Part shown: one piece after another, positions 45,212 through 53,459 of the stretch
Numbering within the stretch: the stretch's first letter is position 1
Layout of the letters: every line of letters begins with the position of its first letter
Position numbers and translations under genes: made by a program
Notes under the pieces: generated by a model
What the model was told of the DNA's origin: nothing
Seen by the model: only the letters and a program-made list of their open reading frames with translations
Databases searched by the model: none
Assembly (NCBI RefSeq): GCF_000157895.3
Contig: NC_022663.1
Span: 1,054,001 to 1,118,000 of the forward strand
Direction: 5' to 3'
DNA length: 64,000 nt
Source of the DNA: Mycobacterium kansasii ATCC 12478
Lineage (GTDB): Bacteria > Actinomycetota > Actinomycetes > Mycobacteriales > Mycobacteriaceae

Positions 45212-48200
45212 TTACGAATGCTGCTGCCACGACGCGGCAAGCGCAGCCAGCGCGTCGTCGTCCAAACCGGAGGCGCTCATCGGCGCTGCCGGTGCGGGTG
45301 TCGAAGCCGCCTCGGCGGCGGGCTGATCGGCGGCCGCGTCGACCGCCGCGGCCAGCTCGGCAATGGTCAGGTGCGCGAACACCATTGCCGGGGTCAGTGC
45401 CAGGCCGTGCGCTGCGGCCCGGGCCGACCACTGGACGGAGACGATGCTGTCGCCGCCGAGGGCGAAGAAGTTGTCGTCGGGGTCGACGTCGCTGATCTCG
45501 AGCAATTCCTCCAGCAGCGCGATGAGGGTCCGTTCGGTTTCCGCCGAACCGCCGGTGACCGATCGGGTCGGCTCAGCATCGACTGGCGTCGGCGGCGCGA
45601 ACAGCGTTTCGAGGTCAGCTGCCGGCAGCAAGCACACGGTGGACAGCGCAGCGTCGGGCATGGTCGCGAAAGCATCGAGCGCGGCGTCGAGCGCGCTGGC
45701 GATGAGTTGCACCGAATCGGGTTCGTAGAGATCGGCATTGGCCACCACCCGTACGGCGAGTCCCCCGTCCGGTGTTACGTCCAGGCCCACGTTGAGATCC
45801 AGCAGCGAAACCTCGAAGTCCATTGACAGCGCAACGACCGTGGTGGCTCCGTCGCCGGTGAGGTCCCGCGGCAGCAGCGCCCAGTCGTGGCCCCGGAAAT
45901 GAATCGAGTGCTGGAACAGCGGATGGTTGCGCGACGGCGAACGCGGCGGGTTGATCGCCTCCACCAATCGTTCGATGGGCAGCTCCTGGTGCGCCAAGGC
46001 GCCCAGCACCGTGTCGCGGCTACCGATCAGGATGCCCCGCAAGGAAGGGTCGTCGGAAAGATCGCTGCGTAGCACGACCACGTTGGCGCACGGGCCGGCC
46101 AGTTGTTCGGTTGCCCGGTCAACCCGCGCCGCTACCGGGCTGCCGACGGCGAGATCGGTGCCGCCGCCGAGCTTGTGCAATACGACAGCGAGCGCGGCGT
46201 GGTAAACCATGAACTCAGTGGCGCCATGATCCTCGGCAAGCCGGGTCAGCGCCGTCCGGCGCGGCGCGGACACGGTGAAAGTCACCACCTCCCCGCGCCT
46301 TCCGAGGACCGGCGGACGCGTGTGGTCCAACGCTATCGAGATGTCGCCGGGCAGCCCCGCCAATACCTGACGCCACCAAGCCAGCTCGACGTGTCCCCAT
46401 TCGCCCGGCTCGTCGAATGTGTTGCGTTGCCATACCGCGAAATCGGCGAACTGTAAGGGGGCTTCGAACCACTGCGGCGGCCCGGCCCGCAACCGCGCCC
46501 GATAGGCGGTGATGAGGTCGTCGACGACGACACCGAACGAGCTGTGGTCGGTGACGATGTGATGGACCAGTACTAGCAACACATGGGTAGCAGGGCCAAG
46601 CCGCAGCAGGGTGGGTCTGATCAGCGGCTCGGATTCCAGCGTGAACACGTGCCGGCGCAGCTCGGCAAGCACCTGATCGGCCTGGTCAGCGGAAACGTCG
46701 CGCACCTCGAGTTGCACGCGCATCGCCGGGTGCACCAGCTGATACGGAACACCCTCGTGTTCAACGAAGTTCGTGCGCAACACCTCGTGACGGGCTACCA
46801 CGTCGTTGATCGCCTCGAGCAGCGCAGCCGTGTCCAGCGGACCGTCGAACCGAAGCGCCAGTGCCATGTTGAAGACGTCGTTGGCGCCTCGCATCCGGTA
46901 GTGGAACCACATCGCCAGCTGGGAATACGACAACGGCGGCCATGGCGGGCGAGCCGCTGTGACGAGTTCCGGGCGGGCACCGCGCAATTCTGGCGCGTCC
47001 ACCAACCGGGCCGCCAACCCCGCCGGGGTCGGGGTGTCGAATACGGCGCGAACGTTCAGTCGCACACCGAATTCGGCGTGGATCTGGGCGATCAGCCGGG
47101 CTGCCAGCAGCGAATGGCCTCCCAGGCCGAAGAACGAATCGTCGACGCTGACGTCGCGGCAGCCGAACAGTCGCGCGAAGATCCCGCACATCCGTCGCTC
47201 GGCCGCGGTCGCCGGCTCTCGGCAGCGGCGCGCGGTGATCGGAGTCGCCGCGGGCAACGCCCGCTTGTCCAGTTTGCCGCTGACGCCCAGCGGGATTTCC
47301 CGGATCACCGCGAACGCGCCGGGCACCATGTAGTCGGGCAGCACCGCCGCGGCGTGGGCGCGGATATCGTCGAAATCGATTCCCACCGTTGGCCCGCTCT
47401 CACCGGCGGCGGGCACCAGGTATGCGGCCAGTGCCGGCCCGGTCGCGGTGTCTTCTGCGACGACCAGGCAATGCCGTACTGCGGGATGGGTGGCGATGAC
47501 CGACTCGACCTCGCCAAGTTCGATGCGGAAACCACGGATCTTGACTTGCTCGTCGGCGCGCCCGACGAACTCCAGCTGCCCGGAGAGGTTGCGGCGCACC
47601 AGATCTCCGGACCGGTACAGCCGCATCCCGGGGTTGAACGGGTCGGCGACGAACCGTTGCGCCGTCAGCCCCGGACGGCCCAGATATCCGCGCGCCAACT
47701 GCGTACCGCCCAGGTAGAGCTCGCCGACCACACCGGCGGGCACCGGCTGCAACTCCGAGTCCAGGACGTAGGCGTAGACATTGCGGTTGGGCACGCCGAT
47801 TGGCACCACGCCGGTTCCCTGCGGCCCCGATACCTGCAGGTGCGTGGCGCAGACAACCGCCTCGGTGGGGCCGTAGTGGTTGCGTAATTCCGCGTCGAAG
47901 TGGCGGGCGAACTTGTCGGCCAGTTCTCCGGGAAGTGCTTCGCCGCCGACCGGCACGTGCCGCAGCTGGCGCCACTCGTCGATCTGCGGCAGCAACAGCA
48001 ACGTGCTCAGCATGGAGGGCACCATGTGCAGCACGGTGACGCGGTGGCGGCTGATCAGATCGGCGACGTAGGGGATGTCGGCGAAGGCGCCGGGTTTGGG
48101 CACGATCAGCCGGGCACCCAGCGACAGCGTGACGAAGATATCCAGCAGGGACGCGTCGAAGCTCACCGACGACGATTGCAGCAACCGGTCGTCGGCGGTC

Positions 48201-50197
48201 ATGCTCCACTCGGCGATGAACCCGTCCACGTGCTCGGCGATGGCCTGATGCGGGACCGCCACGCCCTTGGGCCGTCCGGTGGAGCCGGACGTGTAGATCA
48301 CATAGGCCAGATGCGCAGGGTGTAACGGCCGGATGCGGTCGGCGTCGGTGAGCACATCGTCGGGCAGGTGGGCGGCGGCTTGTTCGGCGGCGTCGAAGTC
48401 ATGGTGGCCGAGCACCATTTTGGGTTCGGTGTCGGTGATCAGGTAGTCGATGCGGTCCTGCGGATAGGCCGGATCGATGGGCAGGTAGGCGGCTCCGGCC
48501 TTCAGCACGGCAAACATGGCCACGACGAACTCGACCGAGGTGGCCATGCGCAGCCCGACGATGTCCTCGGCGCCGATCCCGTGACGAATAAGCCAGCGCG
48601 CCAGGCGGTTTGCCCGGCGATGAAGTTCGGCATAACTCAGCTCCGCGTCGTCGGACACCAGCGCGACCCGCTCGGGTGCGGTGGCCGCGGCCGATTCGAG
48701 CAGCGCGACCATCGTGGTGGCGGGTGTCGAGACGAGCTCGCCGTGCGACTGGGCCAGGATGGCGCCGCGCTCCGTCGGGCCGAGCATGTCCAGACCTGTG
48801 AGGCGATCCCCGGGGGCCCGCAGCGCGTTGTCCAGCAGCCGCAGGTAGTGCGTCAGCATCCGATCAACCAGCGGGCCGGCCAACACATCGACGTGGTATT
48901 CGAACTCGACCGCGACCTGCTCCGGGTCCTCGGGCTCGAACACGATCGCCAGCGACAACGGCAGCTGCGCGGTCACCGCTCCCAGCTCCAGCTGTCGGGC
49001 GGTGACGCCGTCGAAACTGAACCCGTCGACGCTCTTGCGCATGCTGAAACCCAGCCGGACCAGCCGGTCCAGTCCATCACGCCCGGCGCTGCGCTGCGGA
49101 TTCACGGCGCGGACCACCCGATCGATGCCCACCGACCGGTGGGCGAAGCCGCCGAGGCAGGTTTCCCGCACGGTGTCGGTGAGCGCGGCGAACGTGTCGT
49201 CAGGTCCCGAGACGATGCGCAGCAGCACGATGTTGCCGAAGTACCCGATGGCCGCCTCCGCGGCGGCGCTGCGCTCGGTGACCGGAACGGAGACGAGGAA
49301 ATCGGATGCGCCGGCATAGCGACGCACCAAGGCGCTGAAGGCGGTCAATAACACCATGAACGGAGACGCGGAGTGCTCGCGGGCAAACCCTTCTACCCGT
49401 TGCAACAGCCCGGCGGGCAGCGCGCGAGTCCGGCGTTCGGCACGCCGGGACGGATCCGGTGCGGCCGCACCCGGCAGATCCGGGGGTTCGGGCAACGGCT
49501 GCAAGCGGTTACGCCAGTACTCGATGTCGGTATCGCTGGGTCCTATCGTGTTGTCCAGCACCGCCGTTGCGACGAACTGCGGCGCCGGGCTATTCGGTTG
49601 GGGGCCATGGTTGTAGGCAGCGCTGAGATCGTCGAAGAAGATCTTCCAGGAGTCGTCGTCCCAACAGATGTGGTGGACCACCAAGAGCAGCACGAATTCG
49701 TCGGCGCCCGTGCGGATCAGAGAAATGCGCAGCGGCAGCTCACGCGTGAGGTCGAAGGGCCGGCCGAATTCGTCTCGTGCGATGGTGTCGACGTGCTGAT
49801 TGCGCTCATGCTGCGGAACCTGGCTGGTGTCGATTGTGCGCCAAGGTATTTCGACATCATCCGTGAACACCTGATACGGTTCCCCCGATGCGTCCACGCC
49901 ATAGGTGGTGCGCAAGATCGCGTGGCGGGCAACGACATGGCTGACCGCGGCGCGCATCCTCGCGACGTCCAGCGCGCCCGTCAGTCGATACGCGACACAG
50001 ATATTGAGGGTGGGGTCCCCGGCATCCATGGCCTGCAGGAACCACATCCGGCGCTGACCAGTCGACAGCGGATAACGTTCGCCGGCCCGAACCTGGGTTT
50101 GCTCCGCCGGTTCGCCTGTCGCTAAACCGCTTTCAGCGATCCGTTTGCGCAATAATTCGCGGCGGCGCTCCCGCACAGTCTTGGCATCGGCGGCCAT
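45212..50197 (-). CDS. mbtE: MbtE-like NRPS (C-A-T-C-T)
   Basis: This 1661-residue synthetase (M. tuberculosis MbtE has 1682) would activate a lysine or N-hydroxylysine. Domains are: C1 (35-470, VVHHICWDDDSW), A (490-990, YVIYTSGSTGRPKGVAVP, GELYLGGTQLARGYLGRP), T1 (1000-1065, GLGGHSLLAARL), C2 (1080-1520, VHHIVTDHSSFG), T2 (1550-1620, ALGGDSIVSVQW). The ATG at 50197 (MAADAKTVRERRRELLR) follows AGGAG. An open frame further upstream is low-quality sequence overlapping the formyltransferase gene. Both C domains have HHxxxD followed by a non-Gly residue. It follows the formyltransferase by 41 bases. Confidence 0.9.
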   Translation of the reverse strand: MAADAKTVRERRRELLRKRIAESGLATGEPAEQTQVRAGERYPLSTGQRRMWFLQAMDAGDPTLNICVAYRLTGALDVARMRAAVSHVVARHAILRTTYGVDASGEPYQVFTDDVEIPWRTIDTSQVPQHERNQHVDTIARDEFGRPFDLTRELPLRISLIRTGADEFVLLLVVHHICWDDDSWKIFFDDLSAAYNHGPQPNSPAPQFVATAVLDNTIGPSDTDIEYWRNRLQPLPEPPDLPGAAAPDPSRRAERRTRALPAGLLQRVEGFAREHSASPFMVLLTAFSALVRRYAGASDFLVSVPVTERSAAAEAAIGYFGNIVLLRIVSGPDDTFAALTDTVRETCLGGFAHRSVGIDRVVRAVNPQRSAGRDGLDRLVRLGFSMRKSVDGFSFDGVTARQLELGAVTAQLPLSLAIVFEPEDPEQVAVEFEYHVDVLAGPLVDRMLTHYLRLLDNALRAPGDRLTGLDMLGPTERGAILAQSHGELVSTPATTMVALLESAAATAPERVALVSDDAELSYAELHRRANRLARWLIRHGIGAEDIVGLRMATSVEFVVAMFAVLKAGAAYLPIDPAYPQDRIDYLITDTEPKMVLGHHDFDAAEQAAAHLPDDVLTDADRIRPLHPAHLAYVIYTSGSTGRPKGVAVPHQAIAEHVDGFIAEWSMTADDRLLQSSSVSFDASLLDIFVTLSLGARLIVPKPGAFADIPYVADLISRHRVTVLHMVPSMLSTLLLLPQIDEWRQLRHVPVGGEALPGELADKFARHFDAELRNHYGPTEAVVCATHLQVSGPQGTGVVPIGVPNRNVYAYVLDSELQPVPAGVVGELYLGGTQLARGYLGRPGLTAQRFVADPFNPGMRLYRSGDLVRRNLSGQLEFVGRADEQVKIRGFRIELGEVESVIATHPAVRHCLVVAEDTATGPALAAYLVPAAGESGPTVGIDFDDIRAHAAAVLPDYMVPGAFAVIREIPLGVSGKLDKRALPAATPITARRCREPATAAERRMCGIFARLFGCRDVSVDDSFFGLGGHSLLAARLIAQIHAEFGVRLNVRAVFDTPTPAGLAARLVDAPELRGARPELVTAARPPWPPLSYSQLAMWFHYRMRGANDVFNMALALRFDGPLDTAALLEAINDVVARHEVLRTNFVEHEGVPYQLVHPAMRVQLEVRDVSADQADQVLAELRRHVFTLESEPLIRPTLLRLGPATHVLLVLVHHIVTDHSSFGVVVDDLITAYRARLRAGPPQWFEAPLQFADFAVWQRNTFDEPGEWGHVELAWWRQVLAGLPGDISIALDHTRPPVLGRRGEVVTFTVSAPRRTALTRLAEDHGATEFMVYHAALAVVLHKLGGGTDLAVGSPVAARVDRATEQLAGPCANVVVLRSDLSDDPSLRGILIGSRDTVLGALAHQELPIERLVEAINPPRSPSRNHPLFQHSIHFRGHDWALLPRDLTGDGATTVVALSMDFEVSLLDLNVGLDVTPDGGLAVRVVANADLYEPDSVQLIASALDAALDAFATMPDAALSTVCLLPAADLETLFAPPTPVDAEPTRSVTGGSAETERTLIALLEELLEISDVDPDDNFFALGGDSIVSVQWSARAAAHGLALTPAMVFAHLTIAELAAAVDAAADQPAAEAASTPAPAAPMSASGLDDDALAALAASWQQHS

Positions 50198-50238
50198 GGC
50201 CTGTTTCACTCCTAGAATTCGGTTCGCCGGAATCGGTA

Positions 50239-51177
50239 TCAAGCCTGACTGCCCAAATAGCCGCCGCGGGAAAAGAACTGCTCCCCACGGTGCTCGGCCC
50301 CGTCGGCACCGCGCACCCGGGTGATGACCAGGCCCCGGTTGGCCCCCCGATAGGCGCTGGGCCCGGACACCACCGCGCCGCCGCCCTCCTGCACGATCAC
50401 CCGGCCCGGCGTACCACCGTACCGGGCCTGGGAAACCTGAGCCTCGAGCACTTCGATCCGCTCGCCCCGGTAGTAGCTGAACGCGCGCGGATAGGGGTCG
50501 GACAACGCGCGTACGAACCGCTCGAGGTCCTCGGCCGGCCAGTTCCAGTCGATCAGGCTGTCGCGCTCGGCGCGCTTGTGGAAATACGTCCGCTCGGCCT
50601 TGTTCTGCGGGCGCCAGACGGCGGTGCCCGACTCCAGCGCGTCCAGCGCTTCCCGTAGCGCACCGGGGATCAATCCCATGCCGCGAACGACCAGTTCGGT
50701 CGCGGTGTCGGTGGGCCCGATCGGCAACGAATGCTGGATCAGGATGTCGCCGGTGTCGAAGCCGTCGTCCATGCGGTGCACGGTCAACCCGAATTCGGAC
50801 TCGCCGCTGATCAGCGCCCACAGCACCGGGGAGAACCCGGTGAACTTCGGCAGCAGCGAATCGTGGAGGTTCAGCGTGCCGTGCGGCGGCAGGTTGTAGA
50901 GCTCCGGCGGCATCCAGCTGTACCAGCTGTTGACCACGATGACGTCGGGTTCGGCGCGCTTGACGACGTCGATGGTTTCCGGGTCGGCTCGCTCGGTGAT
51001 GTGCACCGGGATGCCATGGTCACGCGCGAGCTTTTCCACCGAGTCCGACCAGATGGCCTTGTACGACTGGTCGCTGGCCGGATGGGTGACCGCAAGCACC
51101 ACGTCGTGACCCAGCTCGATCAGCGCCTGCAGCGTCTTGTACCCCCAGGTCTGAAAACCGAACGACACGACGCGCAT
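50239..51177 (-). CDS. Fmt/FxbA-like formyltransferase in the siderophore cluster
   Basis: This 312-residue enzyme of the formyl-tetrahydrofolate transferase family has an N-terminal catalytic domain with NLHDSLLPKFTGFSP (catalytic Asn and His near residues 101-103) and HRMDDGFDTGDILIQ (catalytic Asp near 140), plus a C-terminal Fmt_C-like domain. The ATG follows AGGGGAGG. Such enzymes either formylate initiator Met-tRNA or, in siderophore clusters, an N-hydroxylated amine (FxbA in exochelin). As the first gene of the leftward NRPS arm under an IdeR-like site, the second role is more likely. It would place a formyl group on N-hydroxylysine. Confidence 0.88.
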   Translation of the reverse strand: MRVVSFGFQTWGYKTLQALIELGHDVVLAVTHPASDQSYKAIWSDSVEKLARDHGIPVHITERADPETIDVVKRAEPDVIVVNSWYSWMPPELYNLPPHGTLNLHDSLLPKFTGFSPVLWALISGESEFGLTVHRMDDGFDTGDILIQHSLPIGPTDTATELVVRGMGLIPGALREALDALESGTAVWRPQNKAERTYFHKRAERDSLIDWNWPAEDLERFVRALSDPYPRAFSYYRGERIEVLEAQVSQARYGGTPGRVIVQEGGGAVVSGPSAYRGANRGLVITRVRGADGAEHRGEQFFSRGGYLGSQA

Positions 51178-51278
51178 TGCGGACCAGCCTCCCCTGACTC
51201 GTAACCCGGCCGGCCTCGGCGCGGGCCGGACTTGGGGTGGGCCAGCCTTGGCCGGGCACCAACCACAGGTCCGGCGGA

Positions 51279-51297
51279 TTATGTTAGCCTTCGCTAA
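51279..51297. promoter_or_regulatory. IdeR box-like site between formyltransferase and thioesterase genes
   Basis: TTATGTTAGCCTTCGCTAA matches the mycobacterial IdeR consensus TTAGGTTAGGCTAACCTAA at 14 of 19 positions. It sits in the 218-base divergent region (51178-51395), about 100 bases from each start codon. IdeR-Fe would repress both arms in iron-replete cells. Confidence 0.6.
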
Positions 51298-51395
51298 GTT
51301 GCATGGGTATAGCGGCCGTCGAGGCCGGGATTTCTGGCCGGTGAATCGTGCGGGACCACTGCCATGGGGAGCGAAGCGATGGAAGGTACTAGCGC

Positions 51396-52154
51396 ATGCC
51401 CCGCAAACTAGGGTGGATCAGGCAGTTTCACCAACCGGGTTCGCCCGCGAGCCCGCCGCTGCTGATTTTTCCGCACGCCGGCGCCGGCGCCTCGGCCTAC
51501 CGCGCACTCTCGAAAGCGCTGAGCGCGACGTTCGACGTCGTTGTTTTCCAATACCCGGGACGTCAGGACCGGGCAGCCGAACCTCTGTTGGAGTCGATCC
51601 CCGACCTCGCGCGCGGAGCGTTCGACGAGTTCTCGGCATCGGCGCACAATGACGGGGTTCCGCTGGTGACCTTCGGTCACAGCCTGGGCGCCATGGTCTC
51701 GTTCGAGTTCGCCCGGCTTGCCGAAGCCCAGGGAATCCAGGTCCGGCAGGTTTATGTGTCCGCGGCGGTGGCCCCGTGTCACGCCGCCGCCAAACCACCG
51801 CATCCGGCGGATGACGAGGAGATCCTCACCCACATCGCCACACTCGAAGGCACCGACTCCGGCGTCTACGGCAACCGCGACCTGATGAGATTGGCGCTTC
51901 CGGTCATCAAAGCCGACTATCGAGCCTTCGACGCGTACTGCTGCGCTGAAACCGTCAGAATCACGGCCCCGATTCATGCGCTGGGGGGTGATCGCGACCC
52001 GATTGTCACCTTGGGTGATCTGTACGGGTGGGGCAAGCACACCGACACCATTCAGGTCACCATGTTCGACGGCGGACATTTTTTCCTGGACGATCATCTC
52101 GACGCCGTCGCCCGGCTGCTGGCCTCGTGCGCGCAATGCCAGCAGACGTCATGA
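51396..52154 (+). CDS. Stand-alone type II thioesterase
   Basis: This 252-residue alpha/beta hydrolase of the GrsT/TesA class has active-site Ser in GHSLGAM (near residue 96), an early LLIFPHAGAGASAYRAL motif and His in FDGGHFFL (near 228). It would release or edit carrier-bound chains in siderophore assembly. MbtB in this cluster lacks the C-terminal thioesterase of the tuberculosis protein, so this gene may supply that function in trans. The ATG follows GGAAGG. Its stop overlaps the mbtC start (ATGA), coupling the two. Homologues in fast-growing mycobacteria have been called MbtT, although this name was not checked. Confidence 0.88.
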   Translation: MPRKLGWIRQFHQPGSPASPPLLIFPHAGAGASAYRALSKALSATFDVVVFQYPGRQDRAAEPLLESIPDLARGAFDEFSASAHNDGVPLVTFGHSLGAMVSFEFARLAEAQGIQVRQVYVSAAVAPCHAAAKPPHPADDEEILTHIATLEGTDSGVYGNRDLMRLALPVIKADYRAFDAYCCAETVRITAPIHALGGDRDPIVTLGDLYGWGKHTDTIQVTMFDGGHFFLDDHLDAVARLLASCAQCQQTS

Positions 52155-53455
52155 TCGACGCCGCAGGCGATCACGTCGTCATTTCCGGCATGGCCGTGGA
52201 GGCACCCGGGGGAATCGACAGCCCCGGCGCCTTGTGGTCGGCGCTGTCCGAGTCGCGCGAGCTGCTCGGCCCGTTTCCCCGCGATCGCGGCTGGCCGATC
52301 GACGAGCTGCTATCCCTGTCCCGGCGCGACAGCTGGGGCCGGGTGTGCGACGCCGGCGGATTCCTCGATGGCGCAACGACATTCGACCCGCCCTTCTTCG
52401 GCATCACCCATCGCGAGGCCCTGGTGATGCATCCCCAGCAACGGGTGGCCATGCGGGTGGCGTGGCAGGCGCTGGAAAACGCCGGGGTCAATCCGGGCGC
52501 GCTCGAAGGCGAATTCGGCGGCTGTTATGTCGGCATGTCGATGACCGAGTACGGCCCCCGCACCGCGCAGGCCGATGCCTACACCGGCCACCGCACCGTC
52601 GGGATGGGACAGCTCGGCGGGGCGGGCCGCATCTCACACTGTCTTGGACTGACCGGCCCCTCCATGTGCATCGACTCGGCGTGCGGATCGTCGTTGACGG
52701 CACTTCAGTTGGCCGCCAACGCGGTTGCCATGGACGAGTGCGAATGGGCGCTGGCCGGTGCCGTATGTGTTCTGGGAGCACCGGCCGCGTTTTTCGAGTT
52801 CGCAAAGCTCAACGCCCTTGCCGACGACGGGCATTGCCGCGCCTACTCCGACGATGCCAGCGGCACGGTATGGGGTGAGGGCGCCGGAATGGTTCTCGTC
52901 GAACGGGAGTCGCGGGCGCGGCAATTGGGTCACCGGATCTACGGACGCATCCTGGCTGTCCGCACCAACCACAACGGTAAAGGCAAGCCGATCCTGGTGC
53001 CGCGAGTGCGCGCGCAGGAGCAGGTCATCCGCAAGACGCTTGACGCGGCCGGAATCGACGCCGCCGACGTGGGCATGATCGAAGGGCACGGCACCGCAAC
53101 GCTGGCGGGCGACCCGGTGGAATTGCTGGCGCTCTTCAAGACTTACGGCGCAGCGGGATCCGAAGCATTGCTGGGCTCGGTAAAGTCCAACGCCGGGCAC
53201 GCGCAGGCGGCGGCGGGAATCCTCGGACTGATCAAACTGCTGCTCGCGGGCCGGCACGGCCGGATTCCGCCAACCCTGTTCGCGGACAACCCGACCAAAA
53301 AGCTCGACTGGGACCTGACCGGCCTGCGTCTGGCCACCACGCTGCACGAGTGGCAGCCGCGAGACGGTGTCCGTTACGGCGCCGTGTCGTCGTTCGGCGC
53401 CGGCGGCGCCAATGCGCACGCCATCATCGCCATGCCGGTAACCAACGGGGAGTGA
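52151..53455 (+). CDS. mbtC: MbtC-like beta-ketoacyl synthase
   Basis: This 434-residue ketosynthase acts with MbtD to make the beta-hydroxyacyl building block of mycobactin. The catalytic triad is visible: Cys in DSACGSS (near residue 177), His in EGHGTAT (near 312) and His in KSNAGHAQAA (near 350). The ATG overlaps the thioesterase stop. M. tuberculosis MbtC has 444 residues, so the length is normal. It is a stand-alone KS, with its malonyl loading and ketoreduction on the next gene product. Confidence 0.92.
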   Translation: MIDAAGDHVVISGMAVEAPGGIDSPGALWSALSESRELLGPFPRDRGWPIDELLSLSRRDSWGRVCDAGGFLDGATTFDPPFFGITHREALVMHPQQRVAMRVAWQALENAGVNPGALEGEFGGCYVGMSMTEYGPRTAQADAYTGHRTVGMGQLGGAGRISHCLGLTGPSMCIDSACGSSLTALQLAANAVAMDECEWALAGAVCVLGAPAAFFEFAKLNALADDGHCRAYSDDASGTVWGEGAGMVLVERESRARQLGHRIYGRILAVRTNHNGKGKPILVPRVRAQEQVIRKTLDAAGIDAADVGMIEGHGTATLAGDPVELLALFKTYGAAGSEALLGSVKSNAGHAQAAAGILGLIKLLLAGRHGRIPPTLFADNPTKKLDWDLTGLRLATTLHEWQPRDGVRYGAVSSFGAGGANAHAIIAMPVTNGE

Positions 53456-53459
53456 GAAA

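Noticed and set aside
50198..50821. 208-residue N-terminal extension of MbtE
   Set aside because: It is low-complexity Arg/Gly sequence overlapping the formyltransferase gene in another frame. AGGAG and ATG at 50197 give a normal MbtE length.
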